Below, piece by piece: positions 20,868 through 29,956 of a DNA stretch of 64,000 nt. The notes beneath the pieces were generated by a model that worked only from the letters and a program-made list of their open reading frames with translations, ran no database searches and was not told where the DNA came from. The position numbers and the translations under genes are program-made. Source of the DNA: Hydrogenophaga sp. (GTDB lineage Bacteria > Pseudomonadota > Gammaproteobacteria > Burkholderiales > Burkholderiaceae_C); NCBI RefSeq assembly GCF_025699295.1, contig NZ_JAILWB010000001.1:271543-335542 (forward strand). Reading direction: 5' to 3'. The first letter of the stretch is position 1. Each line of letters begins with the position of its first letter.

Positions 20868-21835
20868 ACACCCGCGGCGCGTGCCGCGAGAAAGATGCCT
20901 TCACCCACGCTGGCGCCAAAGCGCTTGGCCAGGCGCAGACCGACGTTCTCGCGCTGCGTGTAGTCCACGATTTCTTCGGCCTTGACGATTTCACGCGCCA
21001 CGTAGTCGAGGTTGCCCAGACCATCGGCCAGGCCCAGCTTGACCGCCTGCTGGCCGTTCCACACCAGGCCGCTGAAGGTGTCGCCGTTGTCCTTCAGGCG
21101 ATCACCTCGGCCCTTTTTCACCACCTCGATGAACTGGGCATGGATCTCGCCCAGCATCTGCTGCATGTAAGCACGCTGACTCTCGTCCAGGGGGCTGAAC
21201 GGGTCGAGCATGCCCTTGTTGGCCCCTGCGGTCATGAGGCGGCGCTCGATGCCGAGTTTGTCCATCAGGCCGGTGAAGCCGAACCCGTCCATGAGTACGC
21301 CGATGCTGCCCACCAGGCTGGCCTTGTCCACGTAGATGTCGTCGGCAGCCGCAGCGATGTAGTAAGCCGCCGAGGCACAGGTCTCCTCGACCACCGCATA
21401 GACCTTCTTGTTGTGCAGGCCCTTGAGCCGCGTGATCTCGTCGTTGATGATGCCGGCCTGCACCGGGCTGCCGCCGGGCGAGTTGATCAGCAACACCACC
21501 GCCTGCGCACCGTCGTCTTCAAACGCCGAGCGCAACGACGCCACCACGTATTCGGCACTGGCCTCGGCGCCACTCGCGATCTCGCCCTTGACGTCGACCA
21601 CGGCCGTGTGCGGCGTGCTCACGGCCGTGGACGTGTTACTGGTATAGACAAACCAGATGATCGCGCCCAGGATCGCCAGCCACACCAGTCGGGTGAACAT
21701 CTTCCAGCGGCGCGCGGCCTGCTGCTCACGGATCGTGGCGAACACGAGCTTTTCGAGCGTCGCTCGCTCCCAGGCCACCTCCTGGGTGCGGTCACTGGCA
21801 GTATGGGCGGAAGGGCCGGGAAAGTCGTCGTTCAT
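20855..21835 (-). CDS. SppA-type S49 signal peptide peptidase
   Basis: Membrane-anchored serine protease that degrades cleaved signal peptides. The 326-residue single-domain protein has a signal anchor around residues 47-66 (FTRLVWLAILGAIIWFVY), the S49 motif VVLLINSPGGSP, the probable nucleophile Ser in ETCASAAYYIAAAADDIY, and the lysine in VDKASLVGSIGVLMDG. It shares a strand with the Rieske protein, 12 bases downstream of it. Confidence 0.93.
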   Translation of the reverse strand: MNDDFPGPSAHTASDRTQEVAWERATLEKLVFATIREQQAARRWKMFTRLVWLAILGAIIWFVYTSNTSTAVSTPHTAVVDVKGEIASGAEASAEYVVASLRSAFEDDGAQAVVLLINSPGGSPVQAGIINDEITRLKGLHNKKVYAVVEETCASAAYYIAAAADDIYVDKASLVGSIGVLMDGFGFTGLMDKLGIERRLMTAGANKGMLDPFSPLDESQRAYMQQMLGEIHAQFIEVVKKGRGDRLKDNGDTFSGLVWNGQQAVKLGLADGLGNLDYVAREIVKAEEIVDYTQRENVGLRLAKRFGASVGEGIFLAARAAGVQLR

Positions 21836-21847
21836 GATCGGTCGCTC

Positions 21848-22228
21848 TCAGAATTCAGGGGGTTTGAGGTGGTATTGTGACCGCCAGTGCACCACCCCGT
21901 CGTGCTCGACCAGTTCGATCTTGACCAGCCCGCCACGGCATGGTCCGCCCTTGCAATCCCCGGTGTCCGGCTCATAGACAGCGCCATGCGTGGCACACAG
22001 CAACCAGCGGCCGCTGTCGTCGAAGAACTGGTCAGGCTGCCAGTCCATCTCCATCGCCACGTGGGCACAGCGGTTCAGGTAGGCGTGCGGTCGCCCCTCA
22101 TAGCGGATGGCGAACGCACGGCAGGACTGGCCCGCATACACCACGTCGAACGACACCGCCCGCCCGCCATCGAGCAGGTCCCCGCTGTTGCACAGTGCGT
22201 AGACCGGATCGTCGGCGGGAGCGCTCAT
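21848..22228 (-). CDS. Rieske [2Fe-2S] domain protein
   Basis: 126-residue soluble protein with the two cluster-binding motifs: CAH in LNRCAHVAMEMDW and CATHGA in LLCATHGAVYEPDTG. This is the single-domain Rieske ferredoxin type. Substrate or partner is not shown. It lies seven bases after gph and 12 before sppA, an arrangement of small genes that suggests one transcript. Confidence 0.88.
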   Translation of the reverse strand: MSAPADDPVYALCNSGDLLDGGRAVSFDVVYAGQSCRAFAIRYEGRPHAYLNRCAHVAMEMDWQPDQFFDDSGRWLLCATHGAVYEPDTGDCKGGPCRGGLVKIELVEHDGVVHWRSQYHLKPPEF

Positions 22229-22235
22229 CGCATCC

Positions 22236-22895
22236 TCAGGCGTTCTGAATCAGCCAGTCGTGCAGTTCGCGCACCGAGTGCGCCACGTGCAGCGGACTTA
22301 GCACCGCGAACGTGGCTGGTTCATGGGCGCCATAGCTCACGCCCACGCTCGCGCAACCGGCGTTCACCGCCATCTGCAGGTCGTGCGTGGTGTCGCCGAT
22401 CATGAGCACACGATCAGGTTCCACACCGAATTCGCGCATGAGCTCATGCAGCATGCGCGGATTCGGCTTGCCAGCTGTCTCGTCGGCCGTGCGCGAGCCG
22501 TCGAATACGCCGTGCAACTCCACCGTGCGCAACACCTCGTTCAATCCGGCGCGGCTCTTGCCGGTGGCCACAGTCAACCAGTGGTGGCGGCTCTTGAGCT
22601 CCGCCAGCAGCGGCAACACCCCCTCGAACAGACTCAGGTCGTGCTGCTGCACGAGGTAGTGATGCCGGTAGCGCTGGACCAGCAGGGGGTATTTCTCGGG
22701 GGGCACATCCGGCGCAGCATGCGCCAGGGCCTGCATCAGGCCCATGCCGATCACGTAGCTGGCGGCTTCCCGCGTGGGCGGCGTACCGCCCACGTCCACC
22801 ACCGCGGCCTGGATGCAGCGCGCGATCAGGGCGGTGGAATCGAACAGGGTGCCGTCCCAGTCGAAGGCGATGAGGTCGAACCGGCGCGGGCGCAT
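22236..22895 (-). CDS. gph: HAD-family phosphatase, phosphoglycolate phosphatase-like
   Basis: 219-residue HAD hydrolase with motif I DWDGTLFDST (nucleophile Asp), motif II in LTVATGKSRAGL, and motif IV in VLMIGDTTHDLQMAVNAG. Length and motifs match the Gph group, but substrate specificity cannot be read from the sequence. It starts just after the fghA stop, with a three-base gap. Confidence 0.85.
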   Translation of the reverse strand: MRPRRFDLIAFDWDGTLFDSTALIARCIQAAVVDVGGTPPTREAASYVIGMGLMQALAHAAPDVPPEKYPLLVQRYRHHYLVQQHDLSLFEGVLPLLAELKSRHHWLTVATGKSRAGLNEVLRTVELHGVFDGSRTADETAGKPNPRMLHELMREFGVEPDRVLMIGDTTHDLQMAVNAGCASVGVSYGAHEPATFAVLSPLHVAHSVRELHDWLIQNA

Positions 22896-22898
22896 GGA

Positions 22899-23749
22899 TC
22901 AGGCCGTGGTGAGCGCCTGTGCATGATGGCGCAGGTGGTCTTCGATGAAGGACGCGATGAAGTAGTAACCATGGTCGTACCCATCGTGCCGGCGCAGTGT
23001 GAGCGACCGACCCGCCTCGGCGCAAGCCGCCTCGAACAGATGCGGGTGCAGTTGCGTCGCCAGGAAGTTGTCGGCCAGGCCCTGGTCGATCAGCAGATGG
23101 GGCGCCTTGTGTCCGGCCTTCACGAGCTCGGTGGCGTCATGTGCGGCCCAGGCGGCGCGGTCCGCCCCCAGGTAGCCGGTGAATGCCTTCTCGCCCCAGG
23201 GGCACTGCATGGGCGCGGCAATCGGTGCAAACGCGGAAACGCTCTGGAACAGGTCCGGGTGGCGCAGCGCCAGTGTGAGTGCACCATGCCCGCCCATGGA
23301 ATGGCCGAAGATGCCCACGCGATCGGCCCTCGCGGGAAACGCCACCAGCACCAGGTCGCGCAACTCCCGGGTGATCCAGCTCTCCATTCGGAAGTGTTTC
23401 GCCCAGGGTGCCTCGGTGGCGTCGAGGTAGAAACCCGCGCCGTGGCCGAAGTCCCAGGCCGCGCTGGCCTCTGCAATGCCGGTGTCGCGCGGGCTGGTGT
23501 CGGGCGTGACCAGCATGAGGCCGAGCTCGGCAGCGATGCGCTGCGCGCCGGCCTTGATCGCAAAGGTCTCTTCAGTGCAGGTCAGTCCGGCAAGATAGAA
23601 CAACACCGGCACCGGCCCCCGCGCGGCCTGCGGCGGCACGAACACACCGAACTTCATCGGCAGGCCGATCGCCTGCGAGGCATGCCGGTAAAAGCCCTGC
23701 ACACCACCGAAGCAGCGGTGCTCGCTCAATGTCTCGATGGCAGCCGCCA

Positions 23750-23750
<1 letters not shown>
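22899..23750 (-). CDS. fghA: S-formylglutathione hydrolase
   Basis: Hydrolyses S-formylglutathione to formate and glutathione in formaldehyde detoxification. The 283-residue esterase has the nucleophile elbow GIFGHSMGGHGAL, an N-terminal oxyanion region FYLAGLTCTEETF, and the catalytic His in DGYDHGYYFIASF. The start ATG at 23750 overlaps the adhC stop by one base, so the pair is translationally coupled. Confidence 0.96.
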
Positions 23751-24856
<1,106 letters not shown>

Positions 24857-24936
24857 GGTGTGCCTTGCTCGGAGGTTGTGAAATCGGTCATGAGGTTACC
24901 GCAGTTCACATACCCCCCGCACGCACCGCCATTGCT

Positions 24937-26133
24937 TCAATCGAGCTTGGCACCACCCTTGAACCACTGCCCGATCAGGGCGCGCTCTTCTTCCGTCAAC
25001 CCGGTGGCGTTGTTCATCGGCATGAGGCGCGTCACCACCACCTGCTGGTAGACCGACTGCGCGTGCTGTCGGAGCGCTTCGGGTGTGTCCAGCCGCACGT
25101 TCTTGGACTGCAGCGCCTCGCCGTGACACATCACGCAGCGCTGCTCCAGCACCGGCTTGAGCTGCGCGTAGCTCACGGCATCGGGCACGGCCACCGCCTG
25201 CACCGGTGCGGGCCTGAGCCAGACGATCAGTGCCACCAGCACGACCACGCCGGCCGCGGCATACGGCCAGGGGTGCGGGTTGCGGCCGAGCTTGAAACCG
25301 TGGCGCATGACGAAGAACTGGCGGATGGCCGCGCCTGCGAACATCATGCCGATCAGGATCAGCCAGTTGTGCTCGTGCGCATAGGTGAAGCTGTAGTGGT
25401 TGCTCAGCATGGCGAACAGCACCGGCAGCGTGAAGTAGGTGTTGTGCACGCTGCGCTGCTTGCCGCGCTGCCCGTGGATCGGGTCCACCGGCCGTCCCGC
25501 CTTGAGGTCGGCCACCACGGTGCGCTGGCCCGGGATGATCCAGAAGAACACGTTTGCGCTCATGGCGGTGGCGATCATCGCGCCCACCAGCAGGAAGGCC
25601 GCGCGCCCGGCAAACAGCTGCGTGGCAAGCCAGGCCGCCACGCAGACCAGCACCAACACCAGCGCGCCGACCTTGGCATCGCCGTTTTTCTTCTGGCCCA
25701 GCGCGCGGCAGATCGCGTCGTAGAGCAGCCAGAACACCACCAGAAAGGCCAGTGCGGTGGTGATGGCGGCGGCGGGCGACCAGTCGAACACCTTGGGATC
25801 GATCAGGTAGACGCTCGGACTCCAGATGTAGGAGATGAGAAACAGCGCGAAGCCCGAGAGCCAGGTGGAATAGCTCTCCCAGTAGAACCAGTGCAGGTGG
25901 TCGGGCAGCTTCGGGGGCGAGACCGCGAACTTCACCGGGTGGTAGAAACCGCCGCCGTGCACGGCCCAGAGTTCGCCGCTGACACCGTCCTTCTTCAGTT
26001 GTTCGTCCTCGGGTGGTGTGAGGCTGCTGTCGAGAAACACGAAATAGAAGGAGGAGCCAATCCAGGCAATGGCGACGATCACGTGCAGCCAGCGCAGCAA
26101 CAGGTTGGCCCAGTCGAGCAGATAAGTTTCCAT
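24937..26133 (-). CDS. puuD: Urate hydroxylase PuuD
   Basis: Membrane-bound urate oxidase that makes 5-hydroxyisourate. From METYLLDWANLLLRWLHVI it has 398 residues. The N-terminal integral membrane domain (DUF989 type, roughly 1-300) has about eight or nine segments and begins with LHVIVAIAWIGSSFYFVFLD. The C-terminal domain is a cytochrome c with the haem site CVMCH. The next gene upstream, xdhC, is 147 bases away, and the gap holds a TGTATACA operator. Confidence 0.93.
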   Translation of the reverse strand: METYLLDWANLLLRWLHVIVAIAWIGSSFYFVFLDSSLTPPEDEQLKKDGVSGELWAVHGGGFYHPVKFAVSPPKLPDHLHWFYWESYSTWLSGFALFLISYIWSPSVYLIDPKVFDWSPAAAITTALAFLVVFWLLYDAICRALGQKKNGDAKVGALVLVLVCVAAWLATQLFAGRAAFLLVGAMIATAMSANVFFWIIPGQRTVVADLKAGRPVDPIHGQRGKQRSVHNTYFTLPVLFAMLSNHYSFTYAHEHNWLILIGMMFAGAAIRQFFVMRHGFKLGRNPHPWPYAAAGVVVLVALIVWLRPAPVQAVAVPDAVSYAQLKPVLEQRCVMCHGEALQSKNVRLDTPEALRQHAQSVYQQVVVTRLMPMNNATGLTEEERALIGQWFKGGAKLD

Positions 26134-26250
26134 GGCACCTCGAGGCAAGGTCAGGACTTGCGACTCACCACCGCGGGCGCTCTGAGTCGTCTGAGGGCCG
26201 CGATCGGGTGTCGTCAAGACACCTGCTCCGCTGCGACCGATCGGCCAAAG

Positions 26251-26258
26251 TGTATACA
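26251..26258. promoter_or_regulatory. TGTATACA operator upstream of puuD
   Basis: Palindrome TGTATACA in the context AAAGTGTATACAGTTTTTG, about 118 bases before the puuD start. The 19-base context is almost identical to the site at 28294. It is one of four copies in this purine cluster, and the GT-AT-AC core fits operators of FadR-type GntR regulators. Confidence 0.7.
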
Positions 26259-26280
26259 GTTTTTGAAAACATTCAAGCAG

Positions 26281-27123
26281 TCAAATACCGCTCTTTCGAG
26301 TCTCCATGCCAAGCAACAACTGCGCCACCACCGACGCCGCGATCACCGCAGGCTGCTTGCCGACAATGCCGGGCAGCCCGATCGGGCAGGTGATGCGCTG
26401 CAGCTCGTCGTCGCTGAAGCCGCGCTGGCGCAGGCGGCTGCGGAAGGTGGCCCACTTGGTGGCGCTGCCGATGAGGCCGATGAAGCCGAGGTCCACGCGT
26501 TCGCGCAGCCGCTGCAGGCAGGCAGCGACGATGTCCAGATCCTCGGCGTGCGAGAAGCTCATGATGAGCACGCACGATCCGGCGGCGAGATCGCGCACCG
26601 CCGCATGCACCGGGTCCGAATGTTCGGTGCGCACGTGCGCCGGCAGTTCGCGCGGAAACACCTCGTCGCGGCTGTCGATCCAGGTGACGTCGAAGGGCAG
26701 CGGCGCGAGCGCCTGCACCAGCGCGCGCCCCACGTGCCCGCCGCCGAACAGGGCCAGCGGCGTGTGTCCGGCATTCAGGCGCTCACGCAAGAGCGGTATG
26801 CGCGAAGCGTCAACGACTTCGAAGTGCAGCACGAGCGCGCCCCCGCAGCACTGCCCCAGGCTCGGGCCGAGAACGACCGCTTGCTCCCATGTGGTCGACG
26901 CGTCGGAAGGTCCGCGTGCCAGCGCATCGCGCGCGCGGCGCAGAGCGTCCCACTCCAGATGACCACCGCCGATCGTGCCGATCGCGCCGTCGGTCGCGGA
27001 CGGGAAAACCGCCATCCACGCACCCGATTCGCGAGGCACTGAACCCCGCGTGGAACCGACTGTCACGAGCACGGCGCGCTCTGTCGCCAGACGCGCCAGA
27101 AAGGCTTCAAGCTCTGCAAACAT
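26281..27123 (-). CDS. xdhC: XdhC, xanthine dehydrogenase accessory protein
   Basis: Binds molybdenum cofactor and inserts it into xanthine dehydrogenase. It has 280 residues from MFAELEAFLARLATERAVLVTV. Family motifs include GSTRGSVPRESGAWM, GTIGGGHLEWDAL, the Cys-containing GQCCGGALVLHFE, and the Rossmann-like LFGGGHVGRALVQAL. The xdhA and xdhB genes that usually precede it are not in this window. Confidence 0.94.
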   Translation of the reverse strand: MFAELEAFLARLATERAVLVTVGSTRGSVPRESGAWMAVFPSATDGAIGTIGGGHLEWDALRRARDALARGPSDASTTWEQAVVLGPSLGQCCGGALVLHFEVVDASRIPLLRERLNAGHTPLALFGGGHVGRALVQALAPLPFDVTWIDSRDEVFPRELPAHVRTEHSDPVHAAVRDLAAGSCVLIMSFSHAEDLDIVAACLQRLRERVDLGFIGLIGSATKWATFRSRLRQRGFSDDELQRITCPIGLPGIVGKQPAVIAASVVAQLLLGMETRKSGI

Positions 27124-27300
27124 CTGTGGCGTCGACGTCAAAGAATTTGTATGGATACGTAATCGCAGCCAAGGTCGACCAGTATCCGCCGTACTGTACC
27201 CACGCCCTGTCGAAAACGCCCATACACTCCATCCGCCTCGCCATATGGTCCACCCGAAGTCCACCGCCTGGCGCCCGTTCAGCTACACAGGTCTGCCCAC

Positions 27301-27840
27301 ATGAGACACATTGAACCCGCACCCAGCCCCGCCCAGCCCCGCGCCCCCTGGGGCTGGATGGGCGTCTGCACCGCCGCCCTGCTGGCCGCCTGCGCCGCGC
27401 CGCTGCCCCCTCCTCCTCCCCCACCGCCACCGCCACCGCCGGCCCCGGTGCCGGCACCGCCGCCACCGGTCAGCGTGCGTCCCACGCCCAAGCACGTGTC
27501 GCACGCCGTCTCGCCGATGGACTACCGCAAGGATGGTGCGCGCCACATTTACGGCAGCAACAGCCACCGCATCTACAAGGGCAAGATGCCCCCCCTGCTG
27601 CAGGGTGTGGGCGTCATGCGGCTCGACATCGACGAGCTCGGCAACATCCGGCAACTGAATTGGCTGCGCCCGCCCAGCCACGCCGGCAGCCGCGTGGAGA
27701 TCGAGCGCACGGTGCGCGCCGCAGCCCCCTTCCCGGCGCCCGTGCGCATGGGCAGCGTGAGCTACACCGACACCTGGCTCTGGCATGAGAGCGGCCAGTT
27801 CCAGCTCGACACGCTCACCGAAGGCCAGCGCGACCGCTGA
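27301..27840 (+). CDS. Proline-rich lipoprotein with TonB-C-like domain
   Basis: 179-residue protein. A signal peptide ends in the lipobox LLAACAA (lipidated Cys near residue 31) and is followed by a run of 12 prolines and a further Pro/Ala/Val stretch up to about residue 62. The C-terminal half (GVMRLDIDELGNIRQLNWLR ... RAAAPFPAP) resembles the beta-alpha-beta pattern of TonB C-terminal domains. The role is unknown. The rare ACAA-poly-Pro join may span the periplasm. A strong terminator follows. Confidence 0.75.
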   Translation: MRHIEPAPSPAQPRAPWGWMGVCTAALLAACAAPLPPPPPPPPPPPPAPVPAPPPPVSVRPTPKHVSHAVSPMDYRKDGARHIYGSNSHRIYKGKMPPLLQGVGVMRLDIDELGNIRQLNWLRPPSHAGSRVEIERTVRAAAPFPAPVRMGSVSYTDTWLWHESGQFQLDTLTEGQRDR

Positions 27841-27866
27841 ACAGGGCGTTCACCGAGCCCACCTGA

Positions 27867-27893
27867 AAGCCCGCCACCCGGCGGGCTTTTTTT
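27867..27893 (+). terminator. Intrinsic terminator
   Basis: AAGCCCGCC-ACC-CGGCGGGCTT stem followed by seven T, 27 bases after the lipoprotein gene stop and between it and the convergent uraH gene. Confidence 0.9.
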
Positions 27894-27904
27894 CGCCCTC
27901 CCGT

Positions 27905-28258
27905 TCAACTGCCCCGGTAGGTCGAATAGCTCCAGGGGCTCACCAGCAGCGGCACGTGGTAATGCTGGTCCGCATGCGCCACGCCGAAATCAAGCGCCAC
28001 GCGGCCGAGAAAGTTGGGCTCGGGCAGTACCACGCCCCGGGCGGCGAAGTAGCCCTTCACGTCGAACACCAGGCGATAGGTACCGGTCTTGAGGCTGGCG
28101 TGGTCGTACAACATGCCGTCGGGGTTGCGGCCGTCGGCATTGAGCGTGAAGCGCTTGACCAGCGCAGCCTGCTCGCCCTGCGTGGTGTACAGCTCCACCA
28201 CCATGCCGGCTGCGGGGCAGCCGTGCATGGTGTCCAGAACGTGCGTGCTCAATCCCAT
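27905..28258 (-). CDS. uraH: 5-hydroxyisourate hydrolase
   Basis: Transthyretin-like enzyme that converts 5-hydroxyisourate to OHCU. It has 117 residues from MGLSTHVLDTMHGCPAAG, the family opening. His residues in STHVLD and QHYHVPLLV, and the ending YSTYRGS, are hallmarks of this hydrolase as opposed to transthyretin. It is divergent from gntR, and a TGTATACA site lies between them, 36 bases before its start. Confidence 0.96.
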   Translation of the reverse strand: MGLSTHVLDTMHGCPAAGMVVELYTTQGEQAALVKRFTLNADGRNPDGMLYDHASLKTGTYRLVFDVKGYFAARGVVLPEPNFLGRVALDFGVAHADQHYHVPLLVSPWSYSTYRGS

Positions 28259-28293
28259 GGCGTGTCCTTCCAGTGTTGATGGTCGACCGAAAG

Positions 28294-28301
28294 TGTATAC
28301 A
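28294..28301. promoter_or_regulatory. TGTATACA operator between uraH and gntR
   Basis: Palindrome TGTATACA in AAAGTGTATACACTTTTTG, in the 72-base gap between the divergent uraH and gntR starts. A regulator bound here would control both genes, consistent with autoregulation by the GntR protein. Confidence 0.75.
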
Positions 28302-28330
28302 CTTTTTGTTTTTCTGGATATGATGGCCGC

Positions 28331-28996
28331 ATGGAAACCTCCAGCACCCTGCACATCGTCGAATCGCTCACGCGGGCGATCGTTGAGCACCGCCTGCACC
28401 CCGGCACCAAGCTGGCCGAGCAGAAACTGGCCGACCATTTCGGCGTCTCGCGAACCCTGGTGCGCCAGGCCTTGTTCCAGTTGTCGCAGAACCGGCTGAT
28501 CCGGCTGGAGCCCGCGCGCGGCGCCTTTGTGGCCACGCCCTCGGTGCAGGAGGCCCAGCAGGTGTTCGCGGTGCGGCGCATGCTCGAAGTGGAGATGACG
28601 CGCACCTTCGTCAAGACCGTCACCAACGCCAAGATCAAGGCGTTGCGCGAGCACGTGGCGCAGGAAAAGCTGGCAGTGACCAACGAGGACGTGGCCGGGC
28701 GCACCGAACTGCTGGGCGACTTCCATGTGCGCATGGCCGAACTCATGGGCAACCAGGTGCTGGCCGAGCTGTTGCGCGAACTCATCTCGCGCTGCGCGCT
28801 GATCACCCTCATGTACCAGAGCAACCAGGCCGCCGAGCATTCCAGCGAAGAACACGCCGACATCGTCAAGGCGCTGGCTGCGCGCGACGAGGAGCTGGCG
28901 GTGCGCCTGATGAACGAGCACCTGCTGCACGTCGAGGAAAACCTGACCTTCGACCGCAAGGTCCCCACCAACGACATTTCCATGGCCCTGTCATGA
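28331..28996 (+). CDS. GntR-family (FadR-type) regulator of purine catabolism
   Basis: 221-residue regulator. The N-terminal winged helix holds LAEQKLADHFGVSRTLVRQALFQLSQ with recognition helix SRTLVRQAL, and the C-terminal all-helical FCD domain includes the metal-ligand-like residues in DFHVRMAELMG and EEHADIVKALAARD. Its stop overlaps puuE by four bases (ATGA). The four TGTATACA palindromes in this cluster are its likely targets. The ligand is probably a purine intermediate; that is inference from context. Confidence 0.9.
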   Translation: METSSTLHIVESLTRAIVEHRLHPGTKLAEQKLADHFGVSRTLVRQALFQLSQNRLIRLEPARGAFVATPSVQEAQQVFAVRRMLEVEMTRTFVKTVTNAKIKALREHVAQEKLAVTNEDVAGRTELLGDFHVRMAELMGNQVLAELLRELISRCALITLMYQSNQAAEHSSEEHADIVKALAARDEELAVRLMNEHLLHVEENLTFDRKVPTNDISMALS

Positions 28997-29946
28997 CCTT
29001 GTACGACTCCACCGCATCCTATCCCCGCGATCTGGCTGGCTATGGCCGCGACGTGCCGCACGCGCGCTGGCCAAACGGCGCGCGCATCGCCGTGCAGTTC
29101 GTGCTGAACTACGAAGAGGGTGGCGAGAACAGCGTGCTGCACGGCGACGACGCGTCCGAGCAGTTCCTCTCCGAGATGTTCAACCCGGCGGCCTTTCCCG
29201 CGCGGCACATCAGCATGGAGGGCATCTACGAATATGGCTCGCGCGCGGGTGTCTGGCGCATCCTGCGCGAGTTCGAGCGGCGCGGCCTGCCGCTCACCGT
29301 CTTCGGCGTGGCCACCGCCCTGCAGCGCAGCCCGGACGTGACCGCGGCCTTCCTGGAGCTGGGGTACGACATCGCCTGCCATGGCCTGAAATGGATCCAC
29401 TACCAGAACGTGGACGAGGCCACCGAGCGCGCCCACATGGCGCAGGCGATGCAGATCATCGAGCACCTCACCGGCAGCCCGCCGCTGGGCTGGTACACCG
29501 GGCGCGACAGCCCGAACACGCGCCGCCTCGTGGTCGACCATGGCGGCTTCGAATACGACAGCGACTACTACGGCGACGACCTGCCCTTCTGGATGAAGGT
29601 GAGCAGAAGCGACGGCAGCGACACGCAGCAGCTCATCGTGCCCTACACGCTGGACTGCAACGACATGCGATTCGCGCTGCCGCAGGGTTATTCGCATGCC
29701 GACCCGTTCTTCCAGTACATGAAGGACACGTTCGATGCGCTTTACGCCGAAGGCGACCCCGACGGGCTGGACCGCCCGAAGATGATGAGCATCGGCATGC
29801 ACTGCCGCCTGCTCGGCCGCCCCGGGCGCATCACTGCCCTGCAGCGCTTCCTCGACCATATCCAGCAACACGACAGGGTGTGGGTCGCGCGGCGCCTGGA
29901 CATCGCGCGCCACTGGAAAGCCACACATCCCGCTTCCGCCGCCTGA
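28993..29946 (+). CDS. puuE: Allantoinase PuuE (polysaccharide deacetylase family)
   Basis: Metal-independent allantoinase that opens allantoin to allantoate. The 317-residue protein begins with the family region YPRDLAGYGRDVPHARWPNGARIAVQFVLNYEEGGENS and contains SRAGVWRILREFERRGLPLTVFGV, CHGLKWIHYQ and GWYTGRDSPNTRRLV. It lacks the metal-site pattern of true deacetylases, as is known for PuuE. It is translationally coupled to gntR and followed by the UraD fusion 10 bases on. Confidence 0.94.
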   Translation: MTLYDSTASYPRDLAGYGRDVPHARWPNGARIAVQFVLNYEEGGENSVLHGDDASEQFLSEMFNPAAFPARHISMEGIYEYGSRAGVWRILREFERRGLPLTVFGVATALQRSPDVTAAFLELGYDIACHGLKWIHYQNVDEATERAHMAQAMQIIEHLTGSPPLGWYTGRDSPNTRRLVVDHGGFEYDSDYYGDDLPFWMKVSRSDGSDTQQLIVPYTLDCNDMRFALPQGYSHADPFFQYMKDTFDALYAEGDPDGLDRPKMMSIGMHCRLLGRPGRITALQRFLDHIQQHDRVWVARRLDIARHWKATHPASAA

Positions 29947-29956
29947 GACCGCTGCC

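Noticed and set aside
27140..27200. Fifth GntR operator before xdhC (GTATGGATAC)
   Set aside because: The half-sites have an extra two-base spacer and do not match TGTATACA, so I did not count it.
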